From NCBI RefSeq assembly GCF_004362825.1, contig NZ_SNXZ01000010.1, forward strand, positions 111,361 to 175,360: a DNA stretch of 64,000 nucleotides, in the 5' to 3' direction. The first letter of the stretch is position 1. The number at the start of each line of letters is the position of its first letter. A model generated the notes under the pieces. That model ran no database searches and was not told the origin of the DNA. It worked only from the letters and a program-made list of their open reading frames with translations. The translations under genes were made by a program, and so were the position numbers. This document shows positions 7,081 through 15,479 of this stretch, piece by piece. The stretch comes from Labedaea rhizosphaerae. GTDB lineage: Bacteria; Actinomycetota; Actinomycetes; Mycobacteriales; Pseudonocardiaceae.

Positions 7081-8648
7081 TGCGGTGGGTTGCCGTGCTT
7101 GCGGGCGGGCAGGTCGGCGTGCTTGGTGCGCAGCATGGCCAGGGCCGCGGCCAGCACCGCGCGGGTCTCCCTCGGGTCGATGACGTCGTCGATGAGCCCG
7201 CGTTCGGCGGCGTGGTAGGGGTGCATCAACTCGGTCTTGTACTCCTTGATCCGCTTCTGCCGCACCGCCTCCGGGTCGGCCGCAGCGGCGATCTCCTTGC
7301 GGAAGATGACGTTCGCCGCGCCGTCCGCGCCCATCACCGCGATCTCGTTGGTGGGCCAGGCCAAGGTGAGGTCCGAGCCGATGGAACGGGAGTCCATCAC
7401 GATGTACGCCCCGCCGTAGGCCTTGCGCAGCACCAGGGAGATCCGCGGCACGGTGGCGTTGCAGTAGGCGTACAGCAGTTTCGCGCCGTGCCGGATGATC
7501 CCGTCGTGCTCCTGGTCCACGCCGGGCAGGAACCCGGGCACGTCGACGAGGGTGATCAGCGGGATGTTGAACGCGTCGCAGAACTGCACGAACCGCGCGC
7601 CCTTCTCGCTGGCCCGGATGTCCAGCACCCCGGCCAGCGTCGCGGGCTGGTTGGCCAGCACGCCGACCACCTGACCACCGAGCCGCGCCAGCGCGCACAC
7701 CAGGTTGGGCGCCCAGCCGGCGTGCACCTCCAGGTGGTCCCGGTCGTCGACCAGTTCCTCGATCACCGCGCGGATGTCGTAGGACTGGTTGGGGTTGGCG
7801 GGCACGAGACCGAGCAGCGCGTCCGTCGGCCGGTCGGCGGGGTCCACCGCGGGCGCCGACGGCGGTAGCTCGCGGTTGTTGGCCGGCAGCAGGGAAAGCA
7901 GGTACCGCACGTCTTCGAGGCAGCTCTGCTCGTCGTCGTGGACGAAGTGTGCCACGCCCGAGGAGCCGGCGTGCACGTCGGCGCCGCCGAGCGCGTCGTG
8001 GCTGACCTGCTCGCCGGTCACCGCCGTGACCACGTCGGGGCCGGTGATGAACATCTGGGCGACGCCACGCACCGCGAAGACGAAGTCGGTGAGTGCCGGC
8101 GAGTACGCCGCCCCACCGGCGCACGGACCCAGCATCACGCTGATCTGCGGGATCACGCCGGAGAGCCGCGCGTTGCGCCGGAAGATGCCGCCGTAGCCGG
8201 CGAGCGCGGTGACACCCTCCTGGATCCGGGCGCCCGCACCGTCGTTGAGCGACACCAGCGGCGCGCCCGCAGCCTCCGCCATGTCCATGATCTTGTGGAT
8301 CTTCGCGGCGTGCGCCTCGCCGAGCGAGCCGCCGAAGATCCGGAAGTCGTGGGCGTAGACGAAGACCGTCCGGCCGTGCACCGTGCCCCAGCCGGTGACG
8401 ACGCCGTCTGTGTAGGGCCGGTTGGCCGCAAGGCCGAACCCGGTGGCCCGGTGCCTGCGCAGCGGGTCGACCTCGGTGAACGAGCGGGGGTCGAGCAGCA
8501 GGTCGATGCGTTCACGCGCGGTCAGCTTGCCCTTGGCGTGCTGGCGGTCGGTCGCCGCGGGGTCCCCGCCCGCCCGTGCGGCTTCCTTCAGCGCCGCCAG
8601 TTCGCTCAGGCGGTCGGCGACCGCGGGGTCGGGGTGTGACATCAGCAT
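7077..8648 (-). CDS. Acyl-CoA (acetyl/propionyl-CoA) carboxylase beta subunit
   Basis: The 523-residue carboxyltransferase carries both crotonase-fold halves: GKLTARERIDLLLDPRSFTE and LNDGAGARIQEGVTAL with the GPCAGGAAYSPALTDF oxyanion loop in the N-half, and FVQFCDAFNIPLITLVDVPG and RKAYGGAYIVM in the C-half. It transfers carboxyl from biotin to acetyl- or propionyl-CoA, giving malonyl-CoA for the polyketide chain. Angucycline clusters carry homologues (JadN group). ATG 8648 opens the frame; an alternative ATG lies 6 nt in. With the epsilon gene and the transacylase at 4378 it forms a dedicated extender supply. Confidence 0.93.
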   Translation of the reverse strand: MLMSHPDPAVADRLSELAALKEAARAGGDPAATDRQHAKGKLTARERIDLLLDPRSFTEVDPLRRHRATGFGLAANRPYTDGVVTGWGTVHGRTVFVYAHDFRIFGGSLGEAHAAKIHKIMDMAEAAGAPLVSLNDGAGARIQEGVTALAGYGGIFRRNARLSGVIPQISVMLGPCAGGAAYSPALTDFVFAVRGVAQMFITGPDVVTAVTGEQVSHDALGGADVHAGSSGVAHFVHDDEQSCLEDVRYLLSLLPANNRELPPSAPAVDPADRPTDALLGLVPANPNQSYDIRAVIEELVDDRDHLEVHAGWAPNLVCALARLGGQVVGVLANQPATLAGVLDIRASEKGARFVQFCDAFNIPLITLVDVPGFLPGVDQEHDGIIRHGAKLLYAYCNATVPRISLVLRKAYGGAYIVMDSRSIGSDLTLAWPTNEIAVMGADGAANVIFRKEIAAAADPEAVRQKRIKEYKTELMHPYHAAERGLIDDVIDPRETRAVLAAALAMLRTKHADLPARKHGNPPQ

Positions 8649-8685
8649 GGTTCACCGCCGGGAGGTTGGCGAGGGGTGGGCGGGG

Positions 8686-9450
8686 TCAGCCGAGCAGCGA
8701 GCCGCCGCTGGCGTCGATCACCGCGCCGGTGATCCAGCGGGCGTCGTCGGTGGCCAGGAACGCCACCACGTCGGCGATGTCGGTGCTCTGGCCGATCCGC
8801 TTGAGCGCCGACATGCCCGCGATGTGCGCGGCGATGTCCGGGTCGGCCAGCATCGGTGAGGAGCCGTTGTCGGTCACGCCGGGCACCACGCTGTTGACCG
8901 TGATGCCGCGGGGACCGAGGTGCCGGGCGAGGTGGAAGGTGAGCTGCTCGACCGCGCCCTTGCTCATCCCGTACACGACTTCCTGCGGATTGCTGAATCG
9001 CGTGATGCCCGAGGAGATGTTGACGACCCGGCCGCCGTCGGCCAGCAGGCCCAGGGCACGCTGCACGACGAAGAACGGCGCCTTGGCGTTGACGGCCATC
9101 ACCTCGTCGAACGCCTCAGGTGTCACCTCTTCGGGCAGCTGCACGGACTTCGTGCCCGCGTTGTTGACCAGAATGGACAGTTCCGCGGTGCCGGTGCGCT
9201 CCTTGAGACCGCGCTCCACGCCGTCGAACAACCGCTCCACGGCATCGGGTTCGCCGAAGGTGGCCTGCACGGCGAACGCACGGCCGCCCTCGGCCTCGAT
9301 GCCGGCCACGACGGCCTTCGCGGCCTCGACGTCCGTCGCGCAGTGCACCGCGACGAGCGCGCCGTCGCGGGCCAGCCGCTCGGCGATCGCCCGGCCGATG
9401 CCGCGGCTCGATCCGGTGACCAGGGCCGTCCTGTCAGCCAGCTTGCCCAC
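8686..9450 (-). CDS. SDR-family reductase (PgaM C-domain / LanV-like)
   Basis: This 254-residue short-chain dehydrogenase has the cofactor loop TGSSRGIGRAIAERL, NNAG, the catalytic Ser in VNISSG and Tyr/Lys in VYGMSKGAVEQL. AGGAGG lies 6 nt before GTG 9450. The start lies 17 nt inside the end of the upstream FAD monooxygenase gene. In gaudimycin biosynthesis the corresponding enzymes are one polypeptide (PgaM, monooxygenase plus SDR) that also yields a free reductase from an internal start. Here they are separate but overlapping. The likely job is ketoreduction of an angucycline intermediate after oxygenation. It is distinct from the C-9-type ketoreductase at 11976. Confidence 0.87.
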   Translation of the reverse strand: MGKLADRTALVTGSSRGIGRAIAERLARDGALVAVHCATDVEAAKAVVAGIEAEGGRAFAVQATFGEPDAVERLFDGVERGLKERTGTAELSILVNNAGTKSVQLPEEVTPEAFDEVMAVNAKAPFFVVQRALGLLADGGRVVNISSGITRFSNPQEVVYGMSKGAVEQLTFHLARHLGPRGITVNSVVPGVTDNGSSPMLADPDIAAHIAGMSALKRIGQSTDIADVVAFLATDDARWITGAVIDASGGSLLG

Positions 9451-10933
9451 GTCGTCCTCCTGTCGTGCTGGTGGTGTGTTGGGGGAGGGCCGGGCCGAAC
9501 CAGCGCGCCAGCGCGGTCTCGAGCTCGGCCCGGGTGCCGTCCACCCAGGCGAGGTGGCCGTCCGGGCGGACCAGGGCCGCGCCGAACCCGGGCGCGTCGT
9601 CGGCGATGGCGGACACCGCCCGCACCCGGTCCGCCCACGGCTGGGCCACGTCCCGGATCCCGGGGTCGCCGGTGAGGTCCAGCAGCACGCCGGTCCCCTT
9701 GCGCAGCAACGAGAATGTGGTGTGCCCGCCGCCCAACCGGTGGAAGGGCAGCGGTGCGCCCAGCAGCGGGTGGGTGCTCGGCCCGACGTCGTAGCGGGTG
9801 TCCAGGCCGCTGACCATCGCGGCCACGTGCGTGCGCGCGGGTTCGGTGGCCAGCAGTTCCGCGAGGACCGCGCGCGTCGCGTCGACCCGCCGGTCGCCGA
9901 ACAGCAGCAAGGCCTGCGCGGCGACGTTGGTGAGCACCCGCGCGCCGACCGGGTGCCGTTCGTCGTGGTAACTGTCCACAAGGGACTCGCTGCCATGCCC
10001 GCGGACGCGCGCGGCGAGCTTCCAGCCCAGGTTCGCCGCGTCCTGCAGGCCGAGGTTGAGCGCCTGCCCGCCGGAGGGCAGTTGGCGGTGCGCGGCGTCG
10101 CCGGCGAGCAGCACCCGGCCCTGCCGGTAGGCGGCGGCCTGGCGCCGGGTGTCGCCGAACGCGTTGAGCCACACCGGGGTGGCTGCGCCGATGTCCTCGC
10201 CGGTGACCCGCGCCCAGGCCGCGACGATCTCGGCGAACGCGGGCTCCTCGTCGCGCCGGCGGGGAGAGGAACCGAACTCGTGCACCATCACCCGGGTCAG
10301 GCCATCCGGGTAGCGGTAGGCGGTGGCCAGGCCGTTCTCATGCCGCTCGAAGCGCCGGTCGGGTATCTCGATGCCCCTCAGGTCCGCGCGGATCAGCTCG
10401 ATGGTGGCGTCCGCGCCGGGGAAGGCGAACCCGGCCAGGCCGCGCACCGCGCTCTGCTCGCCGTCACACCCGACCAGGTACTCCGCCTGCAGCCGGTGCG
10501 TCCCGGTCGCGGTGGTCACCTCGGCCTCGACACCCGCGGCGGTCGCGGTGAGCCCGGTGAGCTCGTGTCCGCGCCGCACGTCGGCACCCAGGCCGGTGGC
10601 CCACCGCCACAACAGCTTCTCGGTCTCGGCCTGCGGGAGCTTCCACTGCCCCGGGTAGAGGCCGGGCAACATCAGGTCGAGCGGGATGCCACCGAAGTGA
10701 CCGTGGGGCAGGTTGGGCAGGGTGCCGAGCCCGTCCAGCAGCCCGCGCTGGTCGAAGAACTCCATGGTGCGCGCGTGCAGGGCCGATGCCCTGGACTCGG
10801 TGGTGGGCTCGGTCAGCTTCTCCAGCACGGTGACCCGCACGCCGGCCAGGCGCAGCTCCCCGGCCAGGAGCAGGCCGACCGGGCCCGCGCCGACCACGAC
10901 CACCTCGGTCCCTTCGGTGTCCCGCACGGCCAT
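9434..10933 (-). CDS. FAD-dependent aromatic polyketide monooxygenase (PgaM/JadF-like)
   Basis: The 499-residue class A flavoprotein has VVGAGPVGLLLAGELRL, EYLVGCDGEQSAVRGLAGF and GRVLLAGDAAHRQLPSGG, then the C-terminal thioredoxin-like domain. It resembles the 2485 gene product in layout but differs in many segments, for example the Arg-rich loop before PAFAEIVAAW. ATG 10933 shares one base with the stop of the cyclase gene (TGATG), and the end overlaps the SDR gene by 17 nt. Position after the aromatase/cyclase and before the SDR matches angucycline operons. It likely hydroxylates or oxidises the tetracyclic intermediate. Confidence 0.93.
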   Translation of the reverse strand: MAVRDTEGTEVVVVGAGPVGLLLAGELRLAGVRVTVLEKLTEPTTESRASALHARTMEFFDQRGLLDGLGTLPNLPHGHFGGIPLDLMLPGLYPGQWKLPQAETEKLLWRWATGLGADVRRGHELTGLTATAAGVEAEVTTATGTHRLQAEYLVGCDGEQSAVRGLAGFAFPGADATIELIRADLRGIEIPDRRFERHENGLATAYRYPDGLTRVMVHEFGSSPRRRDEEPAFAEIVAAWARVTGEDIGAATPVWLNAFGDTRRQAAAYRQGRVLLAGDAAHRQLPSGGQALNLGLQDAANLGWKLAARVRGHGSESLVDSYHDERHPVGARVLTNVAAQALLLFGDRRVDATRAVLAELLATEPARTHVAAMVSGLDTRYDVGPSTHPLLGAPLPFHRLGGGHTTFSLLRKGTGVLLDLTGDPGIRDVAQPWADRVRAVSAIADDAPGFGAALVRPDGHLAWVDGTRAELETALARWFGPALPQHTTSTTGGRRGQAG

Positions 10934-11880
10934 CAGCTCCGCTGCTCGGCGTAGTCCTTGGCGTGGTTGAGGGTCGCGCGGCTGTTGCCGCCCAGGGCGT
11001 TGCGCACGAACTCCTTGGCCTGCGCGACGTCCGCGTCCGGACCGAGCACCTTGGTGATGTTGTCCGTGTTGATGACCACTGTGTGCTCGGCGATCGCGGT
11101 GACGCCGTTCTCGTGCTCGCGCAGCTCCCAGTACCCGGTGTGCAACGCCATCAGCGCGGGCAGGGTGGTCTGCTTGTAGACGATGCGCTGGTGCGGGAAG
11201 CAGACCCGGACCGACTTCGTGGTGTGCGTCGAGCCGTCCTTGGTCCGCGTGTCCATCTCCAGGATCTGCAGGCCGGGGGTGTCCTCGCGCATGTCGACCC
11301 GCGCCACGTGCGGCAGCCGCTCGGTCCACTGGTCGGCCTCGTAGATGAACTGGTAGACGTCCTTGGCCGAGCCGGCCACCTCGACCGAGTCGGTGAACGA
11401 CATCAACAGGTCCTGCGGGGTCGTGGCGGCCCGCTCGATGTTCTCCTTCAGCGCGCCGAGTTCCTTGCGGCTGTTGGTGTCCACGGCCTTGTCGATCCAG
11501 GCCAGGCTCGCCGGGTCGTCGTCGATCGCACGGTAGTCGTGCAGCAGCCGGACCCGACTTTCCTTGTCCGACAACGGTTCGATCACCCACGCGCCGCCCA
11601 TCGAGGCCACCGGCGGCGGCGACACCTCCTGGCGGAAGTCGATGCGCCGGTCGCGCGGCTTGAGCCAGCGCCGCGACGTCCAGTTCTTCGCCTCGCCGTT
11701 CGCGGTCGCCCAGATCCGGATCCGCTCCTGGTCCGCGGAGCGCTCGACGTGGTCGACGAAGATGGTCGGCGGGAAGAGGCGAGGCCAGTTCTCCACCTCG
11801 GCCAGGTACCGGTAGATCTGGTCGGCGGGCGCCTGCACGGTGATCTCGTGCTCGACCTCGCGAACATCCTGCTGCGGCAT
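10933..11880 (-). CDS. Di-domain polyketide aromatase/cyclase
   Basis: The 315-residue protein has two START/SRPBCC domains. The first (about 5-150) includes QAPADQIYRYLAEVENWPRL; the second (about 160-310) includes EVAGSAKDVYQFIYEADQW and VKQAKEFVRNAL-like C-terminal helices. Such di-domain aromatase/cyclases (ActVII/JadD type) dehydrate and aromatise the first ring of C-9-reduced polyketides, in agreement with the ketoreductase gene just upstream. ATG 11880 is preceded by GAGGAGAAACC. A strong hairpin lies between the ketoreductase stop and this start. Confidence 0.93.
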   Translation of the reverse strand: MPQQDVREVEHEITVQAPADQIYRYLAEVENWPRLFPPTIFVDHVERSADQERIRIWATANGEAKNWTSRRWLKPRDRRIDFRQEVSPPPVASMGGAWVIEPLSDKESRVRLLHDYRAIDDDPASLAWIDKAVDTNSRKELGALKENIERAATTPQDLLMSFTDSVEVAGSAKDVYQFIYEADQWTERLPHVARVDMREDTPGLQILEMDTRTKDGSTHTTKSVRVCFPHQRIVYKQTTLPALMALHTGYWELREHENGVTAIAEHTVVINTDNITKVLGPDADVAQAKEFVRNALGGNSRATLNHAKDYAEQRS

Positions 11881-11917
11881 GGTTTCTCCTCGTTGTCCCG
11901 GAGCTTGCGGTGCGCGG

Positions 11918-11952
11918 GCGGGTGGCCGGGCCGTGCACGCCCGGCCACCCGC
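11918..11952 (-). terminator. 14-bp hairpin between ketoreductase and cyclase genes
   Basis: GCGGGTGGCCGGGC (11918-11931) is exactly inverse-complementary to 11939-11952 with a 7-nt loop. It lies within an operon, between ketoreductase and aromatase genes, so it is more likely a processing or attenuation element than a full stop. Confidence 0.5.
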
Positions 11953-11958
11953 GCCGGA

Positions 11959-11992
11959 TCAGAAGTTGCCCAGTATCAGAAGTTGCCCAGGC
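11959..11992. repeat. 17-bp tandem duplication at ketoreductase 3' end
   Basis: ATCAGAAGTTGCCCAGT (11959-11975) is repeated as ATCAGAAGTTGCCCAGG (11976-11992). The second copy encodes the last codons (LGNF-stop) of the ketoreductase; the first lies just beyond the stop and repeats those codons and a stop in another frame. It looks like a recent replication-slippage duplication. Confidence 0.8.
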
Positions 11993-12761
11993 CACCGCAG
12001 ACGTTGAGCGCCTGGGACGTGATGGACGCGGCCGTGTCGGACACCAGGTAGCCGACCAGGCCGGCGACCTCCTCCGGGGTGGAGTAGCGGCCGAGCGGGA
12101 TCTTCGCCTGGAACTTCTCGAGGATCGCCTCCTCCGTGGTGTTGTACGCCGCCGCGTAGCGCTGCCGGGTCGCCTGCGCCATCGGGGTTTCCACGTAGCC
12201 GGGGCAGACCGCGTTCACGGTGATCCCGGTCGGGCCCAGCTCGTTGCCCAGCGCCTTGGTCAGGCCGACCACCCCGTGCTTGGAGGCGGAGTACGGCACG
12301 CCGAGCACGACCCCCTGCTTGCCCGCCGTGGAGGCGATGTTGATGATCCGCCCGCGGTTCTTCTCCCGCATGCCGCCGGTGGTGAGCACCTCCCGGGTCA
12401 TCAGGAACACGCTGGTCAGGTTGGTGCTGATGACGTCGTGCCACAGCTCGTCCTCGATGGTGGCGGTGACGCCGCCGCCGGTGCGCCCGGCGTTGTTCAC
12501 CAGGATGTCCACCGGGCCGTAGCGGTCGACGGCGGCCTGGACGAACCCGCGGATGTCCTCGGGGGAGCGGACGTCACAGCTGGTCCCGTCGACGTCGAAA
12601 CCCTCCTCCTGCAGGCTCTTGACGGTCTTCGCCACGTTGTCGGCGTTGCGGGCGCAGATGAACACCCGGTGTCCTTGCCCGGCAAGGGTCCTGGTGACCG
12701 ACAGGCCGATACCGCTGGTGGCTCCGGTGACGAGGGCGACGCGCTGCTCTTGGGTCGGCAT
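11976..12761 (-). CDS. Type II PKS C-9 ketoreductase (ActIII-like)
   Basis: This 261-residue SDR has TGATSGIGLSVTRTLAGQG, NNAGRTGGGVT, the catalytic Ser in IASTAGKQG, and Tyr and Lys in YSASKHG, and ends in ALNVCGGLGNF as PKS ketoreductases do. In ActIII the loop after NAGR reads PGGG and influences stereochemistry; here it is TGGG. It reduces the C-9 carbonyl of the nascent poly-beta-ketone. GTG 12767 abuts AGGAG, so ATG 12761, five nt from that site, was taken as start. It lies between the ACP gene and the aromatase gene, the classical order. Confidence 0.93.
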   Translation of the reverse strand: MPTQEQRVALVTGATSGIGLSVTRTLAGQGHRVFICARNADNVAKTVKSLQEEGFDVDGTSCDVRSPEDIRGFVQAAVDRYGPVDILVNNAGRTGGGVTATIEDELWHDVISTNLTSVFLMTREVLTTGGMREKNRGRIINIASTAGKQGVVLGVPYSASKHGVVGLTKALGNELGPTGITVNAVCPGYVETPMAQATRQRYAAAYNTTEEAILEKFQAKIPLGRYSTPEEVAGLVGYLVSDTAASITSQALNVCGGLGNF

Positions 12762-12787
12762 TCTCACTCCTAACGGGTTCGGTGCGG

Positions 12788-13057
12788 TCAGGCGGCGTCG
12801 ACGCCGAGCAGCCGCGTGTTGACGATCTCGAGCAGGGCCCTGGGCGTGGGGGCGTCGTTCAACGCCTCGTCGCCGAGCGTGATGCCGTACTCGCGTTCGA
12901 TCCGGCCGCCGGCCTCCAGCAGCGCCAGCGAGTCGTAGCCGAGGTCCTCGAACTCGGTGTCGAGGATCTGGCCGTCGAGGTCGACGCTCTCCTCCTCACC
13001 CGCGCACGCGCGCAGCACCGCTTTCAGTTCCTCGATCGTGAATTTGCGTTCCTCCAT
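12788..13057 (-). CDS. Type II PKS acyl carrier protein
   Basis: The 89-residue ACP has the 4'-phosphopantetheine Ser43 in LGYDSLALLE. The flanking helices FTIEELKAVLRACAGE and TPRALLEIVNTRL are those of actinorhodin-type ACPs, and the length is normal. It carries the growing polyketide between KS-alpha/CLF and the tailoring cyclases. GAGGAGGAAAGGC precedes ATG 13057. It lies directly between the chain length factor and ketoreductase genes. It differs clearly from the second free ACP at 22836, which belongs to the amino-acid module. Confidence 0.96.
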   Translation of the reverse strand: MEERKFTIEELKAVLRACAGEEESVDLDGQILDTEFEDLGYDSLALLEAGGRIEREYGITLGDEALNDAPTPRALLEIVNTRLLGVDAA

Positions 13058-13078
13058 GCCTTTCCTCCTCCTCGTCGG

Positions 13079-14308
13079 TCACGCCGACCGCACGACCATC
13101 GCCGCGTTGAACCCGCCGTACCCGCGCGCCAGCACGAGCGCCGAGCGCAGGCGGGCGGCGCGCGGTGCCCCGGTCACCAGGTCCAGCGCGTAGGCGGGAT
13201 CCGGGGACGTGTTGACCGTCGGCGGGATCACCCCGTCGCGGATGGCCAGCAGCGCGGCGGCCACGTCCAGCGGCGCGGCCCCGGAGTACAGCCGCCCGGT
13301 CATCGTTTTCGGTGCGGTGACGGGGATCCCGTGCGGACCGAAGACGGCCGCGAGGGCGTCCGCCTCGATCCGGTCCAGTTCGGGCACCGCGGCGGCGTCG
13401 GCGAACACGACGTCGATGTCGGCGGGCGCGGCGCCCGCGTCGTCGAGCGCCAGCTCGATGGTCCGGCGCAGCCCCGGTTCGCCGCCGGTGCCCGGCTTCG
13501 GGTCGAACGTCGAGGCGTAGCCCGCGATCTCGCCGTACACCCGGGCGCCACGGTCGCGCGCCGCCTGGGCCTCCTCGAGCACGAACAGCGCCCCACCCTC
13601 ACCGGGCACGTAACCACCGGCACGCGCGTCGAAGGGCAGGTACGCCCGGTCCGGGTCGTCCGCCGTGCTGATCCGGCCGCTGGCGAGGTGGCAGATCCAG
13701 CCGTAGGAACAGATCGAGGCGTCGATGGCGCCGGTGACCGTGACCGGCGTGCCCTTCCTGATCTGCCGCCGCGCCTGCGCGATCGCGTCCAGGCCGCCCG
13801 CGTGGTCGGACACCAGGGCCGCGCTGGGCCCCTGCATCCCGTTGCGGATGGAGATCTGGCCGGTGTTCACCGCGTAGAACCACGCGAACGACTGGTACGC
13901 GCTGACGTACTTGCTTCCCTTGCTCCACAACGCTTGCAGCTCGTTCTGGCCGAACTCGAAACCGCCGGACGAGCTGGCCGTGACCACCCCCATGTCGTAG
14001 CCGGACAGCTCGTCGGGCCGCACGCCCGCGTCGGCCAGCGCCCAATCGGCGGCGACGAGCGCGAGCTTGGTCATGTGGTCGGTCTGGGGGAGCAGCCGGC
14101 TCGGCAGGTGCTCGCTCGCGACGAACCCCGGCACCTCACCGGCGAGCCGGGCCGGGTAACCGGACGGGTCGAACCGGGTGACCCGCCCGATGCCGCTGCG
14201 CCCGTCGCGGGTCGCCGCCCAGTAGTCCTGCGTGCCGAGGCCGTTGGGTGCGGTGACGCCGAGCCCGGTGACCACCGTGGACACTGTGGACACAGCCGTG
14301 CCATTCAT
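13079..14308 (-). CDS. Chain length factor (KS-beta)
   Basis: The 409-residue ketosynthase-like partner lacks the active-site Cys. The region aligned with KS-alpha VSTGCTSGVDA reads VSDHAGGLDA, so position 169 is His (codon CAC) where most chain length factors have Gln. The gate region is GGFEFGQNEL, i.e. Phe, Gly and Leu at positions equivalent to 109/112/116 of the actinorhodin CLF. Smaller residues there go with longer chains, which agrees with a decaketide. GAGGAGG lies 12 nt before ATG 14308, overlapping the P450 stop. The gene is separated from KS-alpha by the P450 gene, an unusual arrangement. Confidence 0.95.
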   Translation of the reverse strand: MNGTAVSTVSTVVTGLGVTAPNGLGTQDYWAATRDGRSGIGRVTRFDPSGYPARLAGEVPGFVASEHLPSRLLPQTDHMTKLALVAADWALADAGVRPDELSGYDMGVVTASSSGGFEFGQNELQALWSKGSKYVSAYQSFAWFYAVNTGQISIRNGMQGPSAALVSDHAGGLDAIAQARRQIRKGTPVTVTGAIDASICSYGWICHLASGRISTADDPDRAYLPFDARAGGYVPGEGGALFVLEEAQAARDRGARVYGEIAGYASTFDPKPGTGGEPGLRRTIELALDDAGAAPADIDVVFADAAAVPELDRIEADALAAVFGPHGIPVTAPKTMTGRLYSGAAPLDVAAALLAIRDGVIPPTVNTSPDPAYALDLVTGAPRAARLRSALVLARGYGGFNAAMVVRSA

Positions 14309-14324
14309 CGGTCCGCGGCCCTCC

Positions 14325-15479
14325 TCACCAGGTCACGGGCAGCTCGGCCGGCCCGCGGAAGCGGCGCTCGGTGTGCCAGCGGATGGACTCGGGCGCGGCG
14401 TTGAGCCGCAGCCCCGGGAACTTCGTGACCAGCCCGGTCAGCACGATGTCCAGCTCGACCCGGGCCAGGGCGGCGCCGAGGCAGAAGTGCAGCCCGTGAC
14501 CGAAGGCCAGGTGCGGGTTGTAGCGGCGCGTCAGGTCCATCTGGTCGGGCCGCTCGAAGACCGTGGGGTCCTTGCTGGCCAAGGCATCGGAGACGATGAC
14601 GAGACTGCCGGCGGGCACGTGAACGTCGCCGATCATCACGTCCCTTGTGGCCGCCCGGAATCCGGGCGTGATCACCGACGGGTGCAGCCGCATCAGCTCC
14701 TCGGACGCCGCGGCCACGCCCGCCGGGTTCGCGGCGAGCTTGGCGTACTCGTCCGGGACCAGCAGCAACGCGTGGATGCTCTTGGTCATCTGGTTGGCGG
14801 TGGTCTCGTACCCGGCGGGCAGCAGGAGCACGCTCAGGTTGACGAGCTCCTCCTCGCTCAGCCGCTCCTCGGCCCGCGCCGACACCAGCTCGCTGATCAG
14901 GTCTTCCTTGGGGGACTTGCGTTTCTCGGTGATGATGTCGGTGAGGTAGGCGCGCAGCTCGTTCACCGCGCGCAGCTTGTTCTCCGGCGGGTCGGCGGTG
15001 GAGGCGAGGATCAGCGACCGCTCCTGGAACCACGCCCGGTCGTCGAAGGACACGCCGAGCAGCTGGCACACCACCGTGATGGGCAGCGGCAGGCACAGCG
15101 TGTCGACCAGGTCGGCCGGCGGCCCCTGCTCGGCGAGGTCGGCGAGCAGCTCGTCGGCGATCTGCTGGATGCCCGGGCGCATGGCCTCGGTCCGCCTGCG
15201 CGAGAACGCCTTCGCGACGAGACCGCGGATCCGCGAGTGCTGCGGCGGGTCCATGTCGAGCAGCATGTCGCCGGTGCTGCTGGCGCCGGGCCCGGTGTAG
15301 TTGGTGCCCCGGGTCCGGAACACCTCCTGCCTGCTGAAGACCGGGTCGGACAGCACCCAGAGCGCCTCCTGGTATCGCGTCACCAGGTAGGCCTCCTGGC
15401 CCGTCGGGATGGTCACCAGGGTCGCCGGGCCGACCTCCTGGATGTCCCCGGCGGCCGGCGGTCGTGAGGTCGTGGTCAT
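14325..15479 (-). CDS. Cytochrome P450 inserted between KS-alpha and CLF genes
   Basis: This 384-residue bacterial P450 has the heme motif FGHGLHFCLGAALAR, the I-helix oxygen-binding motif AGYETTANQ, and ExxR in EELMRLHPS. It begins MTTTSRPPAAGD; ATG 15479 overlaps the KS-alpha stop as ATGA, and its own stop lies 16 nt before the CLF start. It is therefore translated as part of the minimal PKS transcript. It most likely hydroxylates or couples the aromatic product. The redox partners (ferredoxin, reductase) are not encoded nearby. Confidence 0.94.
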   Translation of the reverse strand: MTTTSRPPAAGDIQEVGPATLVTIPTGQEAYLVTRYQEALWVLSDPVFSRQEVFRTRGTNYTGPGASSTGDMLLDMDPPQHSRIRGLVAKAFSRRRTEAMRPGIQQIADELLADLAEQGPPADLVDTLCLPLPITVVCQLLGVSFDDRAWFQERSLILASTADPPENKLRAVNELRAYLTDIITEKRKSPKEDLISELVSARAEERLSEEELVNLSVLLLPAGYETTANQMTKSIHALLLVPDEYAKLAANPAGVAAASEELMRLHPSVITPGFRAATRDVMIGDVHVPAGSLVIVSDALASKDPTVFERPDQMDLTRRYNPHLAFGHGLHFCLGAALARVELDIVLTGLVTKFPGLRLNAAPESIRWHTERRFRGPAELPVTW

